Source: Candidatus Desantisbacteria bacterium CG1_02_38_46
GTDB lineage: Bacteria; Desantisbacteria; UBA1551; UBA1559
Assembly: GCA_001871015.1 (NCBI GenBank)
Contig: MNUO01000093.1
Span: forward strand, 1-41,269
DNA: 41,269 bases
Reading direction: 5' to 3'
The position numbers and the translations under genes were made by a program. Shown one piece after another: positions 1-9,704 of the stretch. The notes under the pieces were generated by a model. The model did not search any database and was not told the DNA's origin. It was given only the letters and a program-made list of their open reading frames with translations. Numbering within the stretch: position 1 is the first letter of the stretch; the number at the start of each line of letters is the position of its first letter.

Positions 1-1483
1 TTTCTGCAGGAACTCCGGTAATTTTCTCTACATATTTCGGGTCGTATTTTTCAATAACCTTCCTGTATTCTTCAAACCCTTCAGTTCTATTTTTAATAAA
101 CTCTTCGTCTTGTAAATTTTCTTTCAATATCACATTCATTATTCCATTAAAAAGTGCAACATCAGTTCCGGGTCTGTGCTGGAGATACAGGTCAGCAAAT
201 CTCGTTATGTCAATTCTTCTGGGGTCAACCACTATCAATTTCGCACCGTTCTTTTTAACTGCTGCCTTGATTCGCAGTGCAATGATTGGATGTGCTTCAG
301 AAGTATTTGAGCCAGTAATAAGAATACATTTGGCGTTTTCCAGCTCTGCAATGGAATTGGTCATTGCCCCACTTCCAAATGCTTTTGTTAAACCTGCAAT
401 AGTTGAAGCATGACACAATCTGGCACAATGGTCAACATTGTTTGTGCCGATAACCGCGCGGATAAACTTCTGGAATAAATAATTCTCCTCGTTTGTACAT
501 TTTGCACTTGAAAGGCCGGCAATGGCACCCGGTCCATATTTATTCTTCAGCTCCTTCAATTTCTGCGCTATAAACTCCAGAGCCTCCTCCCATTCATATT
601 CTACAAACTTAACATTTTTCTTTAATAATGGTTTCTTAAGTCTTGCTGTATGAGAGACAAAATCATAACCAAATTTACCTTTGACACACAGACTTCCTTC
701 GTTAACACCAACAGATTGGTTGGCAGTTACCTTCACAATTTTATTATCCTTGATATTGAGTTCAATACTACAACCGCAACCGCAATACGGACAGATAGTT
801 TGAACTTTTTTGAGTTCCCACTCTCTTCCCTTGAAACGACGCATCTTCTCGGTCAATGCTCCTACAGGACAGACACTGATACACCTTCCACAGAATTCAC
901 AGGTGGATTCCTGAAGAGGTTTATCAAATGCGGCAGATATTTTTGTCCTGAACCCGCGGTTTGAAAAATCAATTGCACTGTCAAACTGAATTTCAGCGCA
1001 CGCATCCACACACCTTCCACAGAGAATGCATTTGTTATAATCCCTGACAATAAATGGATTCCCTGCATCTATGGGATAGTTTACCTTCTCTCCTTGAAAT
1101 GAAGATGATGAAACGCCAAGTTCATAAGCAACTTTTTCTAACTCACAATTCCCGCTCATCTCGCAGGTTATGCAATCCAATGGATGATTGGAAAGCAACA
1201 GTTCAAGATTAACCCTGCGTGCCTTCTGCACTCTTTCTGAATTCGTCTTAACTACCATCCCAGAAGAAACAGGACAGGAACAGGATGCAGTGAGGCTTTT
1301 CATTCCTTCTACTTCCACCACGCAAATCCTGCAGGAACTGGACGGCGGAATTCTCTTCTCTTTTTTGCTATGGCACAAATGTGGAATATGGATATCCACC
1401 AAATCTGCTGATTCCATTATGGTCATTCCCTTCACCGCCTCAACTTCTTTACCATTAATATTCAACTTAATTTTTTCTCCCAT
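1..1483 (-). CDS. Formate dehydrogenase alpha / NuoG-like molybdopterin oxidoreductase (3' part beyond window)
   Basis: Manual reverse-strand translation from ATG 1483: MGEKIKLNINGKEVEAVKGMTIMESADLVDIHIPHLCHS...; 2Fe-2S cysteines, HPLDCITCEMSGNCELEKVAYELG, two 4Fe-4S motifs (CILCGRCVDAC, CEFCGRCISVCPVGAL), CPYCGCGCS, NNVDHCARLCHASTIAG. Open to the window edge, so absent from the ORF track. Confidence 0.9.
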   Translation of the reverse strand, partial: MGEKIKLNINGKEVEAVKGMTIMESADLVDIHIPHLCHSKKEKRIPPSSSCRICVVEVEGMKSLTASCSCPVSSGMVVKTNSERVQKARRVNLELLLSNHPLDCITCEMSGNCELEKVAYELGVSSSSFQGEKVNYPIDAGNPFIVRDYNKCILCGRCVDACAEIQFDSAIDFSNRGFRTKISAAFDKPLQESTCEFCGRCISVCPVGALTEKMRRFKGREWELKKVQTICPYCGCGCSIELNIKDNKIVKVTANQSVGVNEGSLCVKGKFGYDFVSHTARLKKPLLKKNVKFVEYEWEEALEFIAQKLKELKNKYGPGAIAGLSSAKCTNEENYLFQKFIRAVIGTNNVDHCARLCHASTIAGLTKAFGSGAMTNSIAELENAKCILITGSNTSEAHPIIALRIKAAVKKNGAKLIVVDPRRIDITRFADLYLQHRPGTDVALFNGIMNVILKENLQDEEFIKNRTEGFEEYRKVIEKYDPKYVEKITGVPAE

Positions 1484-1528
1484 ATTATTTATCTTCTGAA
1501 AAGTAGAAGCGTCCCCTTTTTACCCTTT

Positions 1529-4500
1529 TTATTCTTCTAAATCACAGCGCAGGCATCGGGTTGCTTCTAATTTTGCTTTTGTCTTAGTTAAGCCGAGTTC
1601 TACTTCCTTGAAATTTTTGCGCTGGCTCAAGGGAAGAACTGCGATACGCTGATGGTATAATGACGATGGCTCTTCTACTCTCTTCCTCTTCGGTGGTCGT
1701 TCAACAAAAATCTTTACTTCTTCAATTTTCTCTCCCCGCAAGAACTTGTCAATATTTTTTGCTGCTTTTTTACCTGCAGCAATTGCTTCAATCGCAGTTG
1801 CAGGACCTGTCCGACAATCACCTCCCATAAAAACTCCGGATAGTGGCGTAGCAAGAGTGCGCCAATTTATTTTATCGGGACTTTGTAATTCCTCTGGTAA
1901 GAATGAAAAATCTGTCTTCTGGCCAATTGCCGGAATTACCATATCAACTTCAAGTGTAAATTCAGAACTTTTAATCGGCATCGGTTTTCTCCTCCCACTC
2001 TCGTCATAATCGCCAAGTTCCATCTGCAGGCACTCAATGCCCTCTACTTTTCCATTTTCGCCTAAAATTCTTTTGGGAGATGCAAGATATATAATTTCTA
2101 TTCCTTCCTTTATCGCTTCTTCAATTTCCTCTTCCATTGCCGGCATCTCACTTTTAGTGCGACGATAAATAATATAAACTTTTTTTGCATCACTCCTCAG
2201 CGAGGACCTTGCTGCATCAATTGCTACATTTCCTCCGCCGATAATAGCAATGACATTGCCCACTTTTTGCTTTTTTCCGAGGTTTAAATTTCTTAAGAAT
2301 CCAATTCCTTCAGCCACACCGTTTTTATCTTCGCCAGGAATACCCAACCTATACCCGGAATGAGCACCAACAGCAATAAAAGTAGCTCTGTATTTCTTCA
2401 ATAAAGCCTTAAATTTTATATCCTTGCCGATTCTTGTATTTGTTTTAATTTTAATGCCTGCGCACAATATCCATTTGATTTCTTCATCAAGGATATTCTT
2501 TGGCAGGCGATAATCTGGAATTCCCACTCTTAACATCCCTCCGGGTTTTGGAAGTGATTCGAAAACAACTGGTGCATAACCGAGCTTTGCAAGTTCAAAA
2601 GCACAGGTCAAGCCCGCAGGTCCTGCACCAATAATTGCCACCTCTATTCCTTTGATTTTATGTCGCACTGGCTTGTAATGTTTTGCATAATCTGTTGCAG
2701 CCCGTTTTAATGCGCAGATTGCCACTGCTTTATCTATTTCTCCCCTGCGGCATCTTCTTTCACAGGGATGATGACAAATCCTGCCACAAACCGCCGGAAA
2801 AGGAAGTTTTTCTCTAATCAACTTAACTGCTTCTTCATATTTTCCTTCTTTTATAAAATTGATGTAGCCAGGCACATCGAGTTCTACAGGACAGGTGTTC
2901 TGACAGGGAGAAGTAAATAACGATTCGCACACAGAAGAACGACAGCGTTTATCAATAATATGGGATTCGTACTCGTCGCGGAAGTACCTGATGGTAGAAA
3001 GAATAGGATTTGGAGCGGTCTGTCCAAGTCCGCACAGAGAAGAATCTTTGACTATTTTTGCCAGCATCTCCAATTTTTCAATATCTCCAACCTCTCCTTT
3101 TCCCTGTGTAATTCGCTCTAACATTTCTAACATTCGTTTTGTTCCAATGCGACAGGGCACACATTTTCCACAGGATTCATCCTGAATGAAATCCATAAAA
3201 AATCTTGCGAGGTCCACCATACAGGTGTTTTCGTCAGCAACAATAAGCCCTCCTGAACCCATTATTGCTCCAAGTTTCTCTAAGGAATCATAATCAACCA
3301 TTGTATCAAGCTCTTTTGTCGGAATACAACCACCTGAAGGACCTCCGGTCTGGACCGCCTTACATTGTTTTCCGTCAGGAATTCCTCCACCTATATCAAA
3401 AACAATTTTGCGTAGTGTAATGCCCATAGGAACTTCCACCAGTCCAGTATTATTAACTTTTCCAGCAAGAGCAAAAACTTTTGTTCCCTTACTTTTCTCT
3501 GTCCCTATTTTTGCATACCAAACACCACCATTGAGAATAATTGGAGCAATATTTGCAAGAGTTTCAACATTATTTATACAGGTTGGCTTTCCATACAATC
3601 CAGATTCCACAGGAAACGGAGGCCTTGGACGTGGCATCCCGCGTTTCCCCTTAATGGAAGCAATTAAAGCTGTTTCTTCTCCACAAACAAATGCTCCTGC
3701 TCCTTCTTTAATAGAAATATCAAATGAAAATCCACTACCCAAAATATTTTCTCCCACTAACCCCAGTGTTTTTGCTTGCTCCAGAGCTATACCAAGATGT
3801 TCAACTGCAATCGGATACTCAGCCCGCACATAAAGAAACCCTTTAGTAGCACCCGTTGCATAAGCAGAAATAAGCATTCCTTCAATCACGCTATGCGGGT
3901 CACCCTCAAGTACTGCCCTGTCCATAAATGCACCGGGGTCACCTTCATCACCATTACAAACAAGATATTTCTCTTCTGATTTAACATTGGAAGCAAGTTC
4001 CCACTTTTTCCATGTTGGAAAACCAGCTCCTCCTCTACCTCTCAATCCTGAAATTCTAACTTTTTCAATCACCTGTCTGGACGACATTGAATCAAGAACT
4101 TTTTCAATTGCCAGATAGCCATCCCGTCGTATATAATGGAAAATATTTGTGGGGTCAATCTCTCCGCAGTTGCGCAAAACAATTTTTTTCTGCTCTTTAT
4201 AGAAAGGAATATCTTTTGAATGAACTACTTTCTGGTAAGTAACAGGGTCCTCATACACCAAATTCATAACTGGCTCGCCTTTAAGTAAGGTTTGTGAGAC
4301 AATTTCTGAAACATTTTCAGGAGTAATTTTCCCGTAAAATATGTCAAAGGGGTCAACCACGAGTACAGGAGCCATTGCGCAGAATCCATGACAACCTGTA
4401 GGTAATATTTCAACTTTTTTGCATAGATTATTCTTTTTAGTTTCCTCTTCAAATGCTCTCATCACTTCTTCAGCACCACTAGCCCTGCACCCGGTCATAC

Positions 4501-4591
4501 AGATACGCACTCTGAGTTTATTTGGGTTATACTTTGCTTTAAGAGTTTTTCTTAACTTATTAAGCTCTTTAATTGAATTAATTTTTTTCAT
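1529..4591 (-). CDS. NuoF-like NADH dehydrogenase subunit fused to a C-terminal GltD-like FAD/NAD(P) oxidoreductase
   Basis: 1020 aa; N-terminal thioredoxin-like 2Fe-2S domain, NuoF core (GRGGAGFPTWKKWE, GAGAFVCGEETALIASIKGKRG, ESCGKCVPCRIGT), then GltD-type CPVELDVPGYINFIKEGKY..CGRICHHPCERRCRRGEIDKAVAI..AIIGAGPAGLTCAFELA. Confidence 0.93.
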   Translation of the reverse strand: MKKINSIKELNKLRKTLKAKYNPNKLRVRICMTGCRASGAEEVMRAFEEETKKNNLCKKVEILPTGCHGFCAMAPVLVVDPFDIFYGKITPENVSEIVSQTLLKGEPVMNLVYEDPVTYQKVVHSKDIPFYKEQKKIVLRNCGEIDPTNIFHYIRRDGYLAIEKVLDSMSSRQVIEKVRISGLRGRGGAGFPTWKKWELASNVKSEEKYLVCNGDEGDPGAFMDRAVLEGDPHSVIEGMLISAYATGATKGFLYVRAEYPIAVEHLGIALEQAKTLGLVGENILGSGFSFDISIKEGAGAFVCGEETALIASIKGKRGMPRPRPPFPVESGLYGKPTCINNVETLANIAPIILNGGVWYAKIGTEKSKGTKVFALAGKVNNTGLVEVPMGITLRKIVFDIGGGIPDGKQCKAVQTGGPSGGCIPTKELDTMVDYDSLEKLGAIMGSGGLIVADENTCMVDLARFFMDFIQDESCGKCVPCRIGTKRMLEMLERITQGKGEVGDIEKLEMLAKIVKDSSLCGLGQTAPNPILSTIRYFRDEYESHIIDKRCRSSVCESLFTSPCQNTCPVELDVPGYINFIKEGKYEEAVKLIREKLPFPAVCGRICHHPCERRCRRGEIDKAVAICALKRAATDYAKHYKPVRHKIKGIEVAIIGAGPAGLTCAFELAKLGYAPVVFESLPKPGGMLRVGIPDYRLPKNILDEEIKWILCAGIKIKTNTRIGKDIKFKALLKKYRATFIAVGAHSGYRLGIPGEDKNGVAEGIGFLRNLNLGKKQKVGNVIAIIGGGNVAIDAARSSLRSDAKKVYIIYRRTKSEMPAMEEEIEEAIKEGIEIIYLASPKRILGENGKVEGIECLQMELGDYDESGRRKPMPIKSSEFTLEVDMVIPAIGQKTDFSFLPEELQSPDKINWRTLATPLSGVFMGGDCRTGPATAIEAIAAGKKAAKNIDKFLRGEKIEEVKIFVERPPKRKRVEEPSSLYHQRIAVLPLSQRKNFKEVELGLTKTKAKLEATRCLRCDLEE

Positions 4592-4609
4592 AAAATTAAC
4601 CTAAATTTT

Positions 4610-5110
4610 TTAATATGATTTCAATATCTGTCTCACTTTTTCAGGTGTAAGCTTTCCGTAGTAATTACGGTTAATCATCATTACTGGAGCAAGAAAACAG
4701 GTGCCCAGGCACCTGACAACTTCGAGGCTAAATTTGAAATCTGATGTGGTACCTTTGTGTCCAATTCCCAGCAGATTTTCGACTGCCTTCAACACTTCTT
4801 TTCCGCCCCTGATATGACAGGCAGTTCCCTGGCATAATTTAATAAGGTTTTTCCCACGGGGCTCAAGGGAAAATTGCGCATAAAAAGTTGCAACTCCATA
4901 GATATGACTCAAGGGGATATTAAAATGTCTGCTCATCTTTTTCAGCGCTTCGGCAGGAAGATAACCGTAAATCTGCTGAATTTCTTGCAGAACAGGAATA
5001 ACCAAATTTGTATTATTCCGCTCTGGATGCTTAGAAAAAATATCTTCCAATTTACCTAAATCCACCCGTGTGCCCAATTTTCCCTCTCTTATTATGGGGT
5101 CACTGACCAC
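4610..5110 (-). CDS. NuoE-like 2Fe-2S subunit
   Basis: 166 aa; GVATFYAQFSLEPRGKNLIKLCQGTACHIRGG and VVRCLGTCFLAPVMMINRNYYGKLTPE. Confidence 0.92.
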   Translation of the reverse strand: MVSDPIIREGKLGTRVDLGKLEDIFSKHPERNNTNLVIPVLQEIQQIYGYLPAEALKKMSRHFNIPLSHIYGVATFYAQFSLEPRGKNLIKLCQGTACHIRGGKEVLKAVENLLGIGHKGTTSDFKFSLEVVRCLGTCFLAPVMMINRNYYGKLTPEKVRQILKSY

Positions 5111-5114
5111 TATA

Positions 5115-5903
5115 TTACATCAAGTTCATCTTTTTCATGTTATCAAGACTTATTTTAAGACTCTCAAATGGATCTCTTTGACAAATATCCTGTTCAACTA
5201 AATACCACTCAACGCCTGCTTTCTTACAAACTTCAAATATAGCCTTCCAGTTCAAATTTCCCTCTCCAACCTCCATCATAATCGGTTTATTTTCCTTTAT
5301 TCCCATATCTTTGCAGTGAAGAAGAGGTAACCTGTTTTTTAATTTCAAACACCACTGTGCAGGGTCAGCCCCACCATATTGTACCCAGTATGTATCCAGC
5401 TCTGCTTTTAGATATCTCGGGTCGCTCTCTCCAAAAAGAATTTCTATTCCAAGTTTATCCCCTCTTACAGAGCCTACTTCGGCATATTTTTCAAATTCTA
5501 TACCATGATTATGGTATGAGAGAATAAGTTTCTCCTTGTTTAATATTTCACCTGCTCTTGTTAATTCCTGCGCTACCTTTTTATATCCATCCGCATTATG
5601 TAATTCCCCTGGCAGGCCAGGGCAAACTACATGTGGAGCTCCAAGAATCTTATGCTCCTCTATAACTTTTCCAGTTTCTTTAACTATTGTATCATAGCCT
5701 GCATGAGTAGAACAGGCATACAATCCTTCGCTATTCAGAATTTTCCTTAATTCCTTTGGGTCAATTGGACCAAGGGCAGAAACCTCAACAACTTCATAAC
5801 CCATTTCCCGCACTTTTTTCAAAGTTTGGGCTATATCACTGGGAGTTTTTGTGTAATCTCTAAGTGTATATAGCTGTACACCAATTTTTGATTTAGTCAT
5901 CAC
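5115..5903 (-). CDS. Sugar phosphate isomerase/epimerase (AP endonuclease 2-like TIM barrel)
   Basis: MTKSKIGVQLYTLRD...LSYHNHGIEFEKY...LLHCKDMG...EVGEGNLNWKAIF. Confidence 0.85.
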   Translation of the reverse strand: MMTKSKIGVQLYTLRDYTKTPSDIAQTLKKVREMGYEVVEVSALGPIDPKELRKILNSEGLYACSTHAGYDTIVKETGKVIEEHKILGAPHVVCPGLPGELHNADGYKKVAQELTRAGEILNKEKLILSYHNHGIEFEKYAEVGSVRGDKLGIEILFGESDPRYLKAELDTYWVQYGGADPAQWCLKLKNRLPLLHCKDMGIKENKPIMMEVGEGNLNWKAIFEVCKKAGVEWYLVEQDICQRDPFESLKISLDNMKKMNLM

Positions 5904-5924
5904 CCCTCCTTTTCACCCATATTA

Positions 5925-6890
5925 TTATGCCCACCACATAGCAGTTTTATCTTCAGAAAGAAGAACTTCCTTCAAAAATGAAACAGCCTTTTGAAATCCC
6001 TCATTCATTGACATAAGACTATCCTCATGTTCAATACTTAACACATAATCATAACCAATCATTCTCAATGTGCTAACAAAATCCTTCCAGAAATCATAGC
6101 CGTGTCCATAGCCAACCGTCCTGAATATCCAGGAACGATTGAGCTTGTCGCCGTAGGACTTGGTATCCAGCACTCCGTTTACTTTCGAATTCATTTCATA
6201 AATCATTGTATCTTTTGCATGAACATGAAAAACAGCAGAACCTAATTTTCTCAGTGAAAGAATTGGGTCAATTCCCTGCCAGAATAGATGACTTGGGTCA
6301 AAGTTAGCACCGATTATATCTCCAACAGCAGACCGTAATTTAAGGAGTGTTTCGGTATTATAAACGACAAAACCTGGATGCATTTCAAAACAAATCATCT
6401 TAATATTATGCTTATTTGCAAATTCTGCTTCTTTTTTCCAGAATGGAATTACTTTTTCTTTCCATTGCCACTCAAGAATTTTTGAGTAGTCATCTGGCCA
6501 TGGGCAGGTTACCCAGTTGGGATATTTCGCTGTATCACAATCTCCAGGACAACCCGAGAAACCAATAACTCTTTCTATGCCCAATTTCTCTGCAAGTAAA
6601 ATGGCATTCCTCTGTGCTGTGCAATGTGCCGTAGCAATCTTCTCGTCTGGATGCAGTGGATTGCCATGACAGGAAAGTGCACTTATTTTTAAATCCCTGT
6701 CCTTCAGCACTTTTTCAAGACTTGCCACCTTCTTGTCATCTTTCAAAAGTTCTTCCACTTTGAAATGGGGCTCGCCTGGATAATTGCCCGCACACAACTC
6801 CACCATTTCAACTCCGCTCCTGGCTACATAATCAAGAGCTTCCTCTAATTTCCTCTGTCCGAACAAAGCCATCATCACTCCTAATTTCAT
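5925..6890 (-). CDS. Sugar phosphate isomerase/epimerase
   Basis: 321 aa; IKMICFEMHPGFVVYNTETLLKL...GANFDPSHLFWQGIDP...VFHVHAKDT. Confidence 0.85.
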   Translation of the reverse strand: MKLGVMMALFGQRKLEEALDYVARSGVEMVELCAGNYPGEPHFKVEELLKDDKKVASLEKVLKDRDLKISALSCHGNPLHPDEKIATAHCTAQRNAILLAEKLGIERVIGFSGCPGDCDTAKYPNWVTCPWPDDYSKILEWQWKEKVIPFWKKEAEFANKHNIKMICFEMHPGFVVYNTETLLKLRSAVGDIIGANFDPSHLFWQGIDPILSLRKLGSAVFHVHAKDTMIYEMNSKVNGVLDTKSYGDKLNRSWIFRTVGYGHGYDFWKDFVSTLRMIGYDYVLSIEHEDSLMSMNEGFQKAVSFLKEVLLSEDKTAMWWA

Positions 6891-6905
6891 AAAAACCTCC
6901 TTAAT

Positions 6906-6927
6906 GGTGTCAGGTCAACCTGACACC
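6906..6927. repeat. Palindrome GGTGTCAGGT-CA-ACCTGACACC
   Basis: 10-bp perfect arms abutting the isomerase stop codon (TAG complement at 6928). Confidence 0.85.
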
Positions 6928-7962
6928 CTATATTAAAATTTTTTTGACTACATCAATAACTTTTGCAGCATCGCCTGTAGCACGGGCTTTCTCAAGTTTA
7001 TCCTTTTCTGCATATATCAACAATGCCTTTTTCATCACATTTGCAAATAATTCTCTTGAAAGAGACATTGCCTTTACAGGATCCAAACGATATGTAAATT
7101 GGTCCTCGCCAAACCATCCATCATAACCGGTATCAATTGCAGCATAACAAAAATCAGCAAGTCGCCAGTTATCTCCTGTGCCAGCAACTCTGTCCTCATC
7201 ATTGGAGTGCAATTTTGCATTATTCAGGTGGAAATTCACAACAGGTACACCCAATCTTTGAACTGCATACAAAGTGAATCCAGGGTCAACTGCATACATC
7301 TGCTCGTGCCCGTAATCAATTGCCACTCCCATATTTTTACTACCGCATTCTTCGTTAACTTCCCGGGCAACCATTGCTGCGAGGTGTGTAGTGGGTATCA
7401 CCATATTCCCCTCCCTGGGCTCATGCAATTTCGCTTCTATACCAAACTTTAATCCCAGAGATTTCGCCTTTTTGTTTATTCTAATACAACCTTCTATAAA
7501 ACTATCAATTATTTTCCCGTAATTAACCTCAAAATTATAATCCCAACCATCTGAACCGGGCCACAGAGCTACGCTTGAGCATCCAAGTTCCTTCGCAATC
7601 TCAACTCCCTGGAGAGCAATTGCAATCGCATCCTCACGAATTGATTTGTTAACATTTGTAATACCACCTAATTTCCACCTTGGATGAGTAAAAAGATTAG
7701 TATTCATATTAGTCGGCATAAGATTGTATCTTTTGAGTGCGCTTTTTACCAATGCAATTCTACCGTCATCCATTTTGAAATTCTCATCTATAAAAATTGC
7801 TTCGTGAAATTCTATCCCCTTTATTCCAGCTTCAGCAATTCTTTTTATCTGGGATATTATTCCTGAATCAATGTCAGGATTATATCCGGTAGTTGCGAAT
7901 CTATCTAAAAAATCCCCTGCACACCAGTGCCCGGCTGCAAAATTAATTTCATAACATCTCAT
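6928..7962 (-). CDS. Xylose isomerase-like TIM barrel protein
   Basis: ORF 6928..8043. Met28 (MRCYEINFAAGHWCAGDF) at 7962 lies just after the rpoZ stop and avoids a 74-nt overlap, so it is the preferred start. Confidence 0.75.
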   Translation of the reverse strand: MRCYEINFAAGHWCAGDFLDRFATTGYNPDIDSGIISQIKRIAEAGIKGIEFHEAIFIDENFKMDDGRIALVKSALKRYNLMPTNMNTNLFTHPRWKLGGITNVNKSIREDAIAIALQGVEIAKELGCSSVALWPGSDGWDYNFEVNYGKIIDSFIEGCIRINKKAKSLGLKFGIEAKLHEPREGNMVIPTTHLAAMVAREVNEECGSKNMGVAIDYGHEQMYAVDPGFTLYAVQRLGVPVVNFHLNNAKLHSNDEDRVAGTGDNWRLADFCYAAIDTGYDGWFGEDQFTYRLDPVKAMSLSRELFANVMKKALLIYAEKDKLEKARATGDAAKVIDVVKKILI

Positions 7963-7969
7963 AAATTCA

Positions 7970-8233
7970 TCAATCTTTTTCCCTTCGAGATACCCTGCGA
8001 ACGTCTTCTTTATCTTCTTCAGATTCTTTCTGTTTACTTTCATCTACTTCCTCCTGCTTAATTGTTATTTTATCCTGAACAATTTCTTCAAAAATTTTAT
8101 TAATTATCTCGCCTGCCTTTATAGTTTTTTCACTATCATTTAACATTTCCCGTGCCCTTTTTACTACAAGGCTGATAAGACCATACTTTGAACCAACTTT
8201 TTTTAATAGTTCGTCAACTGTTATTTTTTCCAA
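7970..8233 (-). CDS. rpoZ: DNA-directed RNA polymerase omega subunit
   Basis: MEKITVDELLKKVGSKYGLISLVVKRAREM; follows gmk as in the common yicC-gmk-rpoZ order. Confidence 0.82.
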   Translation of the reverse strand: MEKITVDELLKKVGSKYGLISLVVKRAREMLNDSEKTIKAGEIINKIFEEIVQDKITIKQEEVDESKQKESEEDKEDVRRVSRREKD

Positions 8234-8807
8234 TTTTACCTCCTGAATCTAATATTTTTTTAATTTCTTTCGCCGCTCCTTCAATCCTGTCATTAACAAT
8301 TAGATAATCATAATATTTAATCTTATGAAATTCTTTCTTCGCAGTCCGCAACCTCTGAATGAAATTTTTTGCTGTTTCTGTCCCTCGTTTTTTAAGTCGT
8401 TTCCCCAGTTCTTTCAGAGATGGTGGAAGAAGGAAAATTAAAATTGAATTGCGAGGACATTTCCTGCGTATTTGAAGTGCGCCCTGAACATCAATCACAA
8501 GAAGTGCTTTTTTCCCATTTTTTATCACCTCATTTATAAACGAACAGCTGGTTCCATAATAACGTCCATGAACCATAGCCCATTCCACAAAAAATCCCTC
8601 TTTAATTTTTCTCTTGAATTCTAGAGGGGTAATGAAAAAATAATCCTTTTTGTCTACTTCATCCTCTCGAGGAAAACGCGTGGTATATGAAATAGAACGT
8701 TTGATATATGGATTTTTTTTCATTATGTATTTTACCACTGTGGATTTTCCTGTTCCTGATGGTGCTGAAATTACAAATATTTTCCCTTCTCTTTTTGCTT
8801 TACACAC
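8214..8807 (-). CDS. gmk: Guanylate kinase
   Basis: GKIFVISAPSGTGKSTVVKYIM...SISYTTRFPREDEVDKKDYFFIT. Confidence 0.95.
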   Translation of the reverse strand: MCKAKREGKIFVISAPSGTGKSTVVKYIMKKNPYIKRSISYTTRFPREDEVDKKDYFFITPLEFKRKIKEGFFVEWAMVHGRYYGTSCSFINEVIKNGKKALLVIDVQGALQIRRKCPRNSILIFLLPPSLKELGKRLKKRGTETAKNFIQRLRTAKKEFHKIKYYDYLIVNDRIEGAAKEIKKILDSGGKIGKNNS

Positions 8808-8820
8808 TGCACTTTATACC

Positions 8821-9693
8821 TCATTCAATATTTTGCACTTGTTCCCTCATCTTCTCTAATTCTTCCTTGATTATAATTGCTTCAGAAGAAATTAAAAAAT
8901 CATCAGCTTTTGCTGAAAGTGTATTTATTTCTCTGCCCATTTCCTGTATTATAAATTCAAAACGCCGTCCTGCTGGTCCAATTTTATTCAATGTGTCCGC
9001 AAAAACTTGCAAATGGCTTTTTAATCGAGAAATCTCTTCTGAAATATCCACCCTTGTAGCAAAAAGAGTTAGTTCTTCAACAAGTCGGGGGTGGTTCAAA
9101 TTCAATTCCGGCAAAAATTCTTTAAGTGTACGCTCAAGTTTTTCCTTATGATATTTCACTGTAAGTGGAATTTGTTCATCTATTTTTTTCAATGAATTTG
9201 AAATGATTGTTATATGTTTCAAAAGATTCTGGTGAATATTATTTCCCTCTTTCAATCTTGAACTAATAAGGGAATCCAATGCTTTTTCTATTCCTTTTTT
9301 CAACAACGGCCAAATCTCAACCAACACCACTTCTTTTTCTTTTAGATTAAAAATCTGGGGAAAGTTCAGTAAAAAGTTCAGATTTATCTCTCCAGGTATT
9401 TTCAGCTTATTCTTAAGCATTTTAAAAATAGCGAGATATCTCTTTGCTTTTGCAACATCTACCTGAACCTCGTTAGATGAATTTCTTTCTCCGTTTATTG
9501 TAAGATTTATCCGTCCCCTCTTAATCCTATTCTGAACAAGCTTTTTAATCTTATCTTCCAATTGAACGATTCCCTCTGGCATCTTTATTATTATATCCAA
9601 AAATCTACTGTTAAGTGAACGCGCTTCAATGAGAAAAGAAAGCTTATTTCTCTTAACTTTGAATTGTCCATAGCCCGTCATACTCTGAATCAT
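8821..9693 (-). CDS. YicC/YloC family protein
   Basis: MIQSMTGYGQFKVKRNKLSFLIEARSLNSRFLDIIIKMP...EEISRLKSHL...GRRFEFIIQEMGREINTLSAKADD. Confidence 0.94.
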   Translation of the reverse strand: MIQSMTGYGQFKVKRNKLSFLIEARSLNSRFLDIIIKMPEGIVQLEDKIKKLVQNRIKRGRINLTINGERNSSNEVQVDVAKAKRYLAIFKMLKNKLKIPGEINLNFLLNFPQIFNLKEKEVVLVEIWPLLKKGIEKALDSLISSRLKEGNNIHQNLLKHITIISNSLKKIDEQIPLTVKYHKEKLERTLKEFLPELNLNHPRLVEELTLFATRVDISEEISRLKSHLQVFADTLNKIGPAGRRFEFIIQEMGREINTLSAKADDFLISSEAIIIKEELEKMREQVQNIE

Positions 9694-9704
9694 TAAAACC
9701 TCTT

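Noticed and set aside
400-450. Selenocysteine codon in the FdhA-like active site
   Set aside because: The position in NNVDHCARLCHASTIAG is TGT (Cys), so no UGA recoding is needed.
207-1499. Plus-strand and alternative-frame ORFs (207..413 +, 650..964 +, 1188..1499 +, 862..1068 -)
   Set aside because: Out of frame with the FdhA/NuoG-like gene whose cysteine motifs read continuously on the minus strand; the same applies to most 60-150 aa plus-strand ORFs in the track.
4698-4715. 18-bp palindrome CAGGTGCC-CA-GGCACCTG in nuoE
   Set aside because: Encodes the conserved RCLGTC cluster motif with no insertion or shared tail, so it is likely a coding coincidence.
7963-8043. 74-nt overlap between the isomerase ORF and rpoZ as an overlapping-gene case
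   Set aside because: An internal ATG at 7962 matches the natural N-terminus (MRCYEINFAAGHW) and removes the overlap.
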